From contig CBFGTJ010000178.1 in NCBI GenBank assembly GCA_965651815.1, positions 1 to 6,522 of the forward strand: DNA of 6,522 nucleotides, read 5' to 3'. Shown one piece after another: positions 6,357 to 6,522 of the stretch. This DNA comes from CBFGTJ01 sp965651815. Lineage in GTDB: Bacteria > Actinomycetota > Acidimicrobiia > Acidimicrobiales > Microtrichaceae. Below the pieces are notes generated by a model that saw only the letters and a list, made by a program, of their open reading frames with translations, was not told where the DNA came from and did no database searches. The position numbers and the translations under genes are program-made. The number at the start of each line of letters is the position of its first letter. The first letter of the stretch is position 1.

Positions 6357-6522
6357 TCAGTCGGGTGGTGGCGCGACCACCTCGAGGAGGTCCCGGTCCG
6401 CGACGAGGGAGCCGGCCAGGTTCCGGTACCCCTCGCCCTCGAACAGCACCGTGAGCGTGTCGCCCTCGTGCCCGACGACGAGCCCGTCGCCCCACTCGCC
6501 GTGTCGCACCGTGCTGCCGAGC
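6357..6522 (-). CDS. C-terminal end of a minus-strand gene, resembling a RecQ-type helicase tail
   Basis: Only the last 54 codons and the TGA stop (6357-6359) are inside the window; the gene continues to the right. The minus-strand frame has G or C in the third position of 51 of 54 codons, supporting real coding. The visible peptide includes VRHGEWGDGLVV, then TVLFEGEGYRNL, then LVADRDLLEVV, ending in a Pro-rich tail. From memory, this V-x-H-x-x-WG-x-G ... TVLF-x-x-x-GY-x-x-L pattern resembles the small beta-rich C-terminal module of actinobacterial RecQ-family ATP-dependent DNA helicases. UvrD/PcrA helicases end in a similar small module, but with FGxGTV and VDFG motifs that fit less well. 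The helicase core is not in the window, so the family call is tentative while the coding call is firmer. Confidence 0.6.
   Translation of the reverse strand, partial: LGSTVRHGEWGDGLVVGHEGDTLTVLFEGEGYRNLAGSLVADRDLLEVVAPPPD

Noticed and set aside
1969..6495. A 1508-codon open frame on the minus strand running opposite the cyclase and protease genes
   Set aside because: It is antisense to two genes with unmistakable domain motifs, is full of Arg/Gly/His/Val/Leu low-complexity sequence with no recognisable domain, and crosses gene boundaries. In high-GC genomes, strong GC3 bias in real genes keeps the opposite frame free of stops.

Overview
The window is high-GC DNA (roughly 70% or more by eye) with almost every third codon position G or C. 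Together with the gene families present, this points to an actinobacterium; the genus cannot be named from the sequence. There are three complete genes, one gene fragment at the right edge, and two short hairpins at gene ends. I see no tRNA, rRNA, CRISPR array, insertion sequence or prophage part.

Left part: a minus-strand gene (90-1745) encodes a 551-residue FAD-dependent oxidoreductase of the phytoene-desaturase-like / PYROXD2-like family. A hairpin lies just past its stop codon. A 160-base divergent intergenic region (1746-1905) separates it from the plus-strand genes. That region holds two short inverted repeats, a TANNNT-type -10 candidate and a strong Shine-Dalgarno sequence.

Centre: the main gene (1906-5241) encodes a 1111-residue cytoplasmic signalling protein. 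It has an N-terminal class III nucleotide cyclase domain, a central STAND/AAA-type ATPase and a long C-terminal TPR-like helical array. The metal-binding and adenine-recognition residues of the cyclase are visible, but the asparagine that normally helps stabilise the transition state is replaced. Nine bases later, probably in the same transcript, a gene (5251-6342) encodes a 363-residue lipoprotein protease of the HtrA/DegP type with a complete Ser-His-Asp triad and one PDZ domain.

Right edge: a minus-strand gene enters from outside and ends at 6357. Its visible 54-residue C-terminus resembles the tail of actinobacterial RecQ-type helicases. The 14 bases between the two convergent stop codons are almost entirely a GC-rich palindrome.

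The part most worth a second look is the cyclase-STAND-TPR protein paired with an envelope-anchored HtrA-like protease. I read it as a possible stress-sensing pair: an intracellular nucleotide-signalling switch with an extracytoplasmic quality-control protease. That link is inferred from gene spacing alone. No clearly new defence or mobile system is evident.
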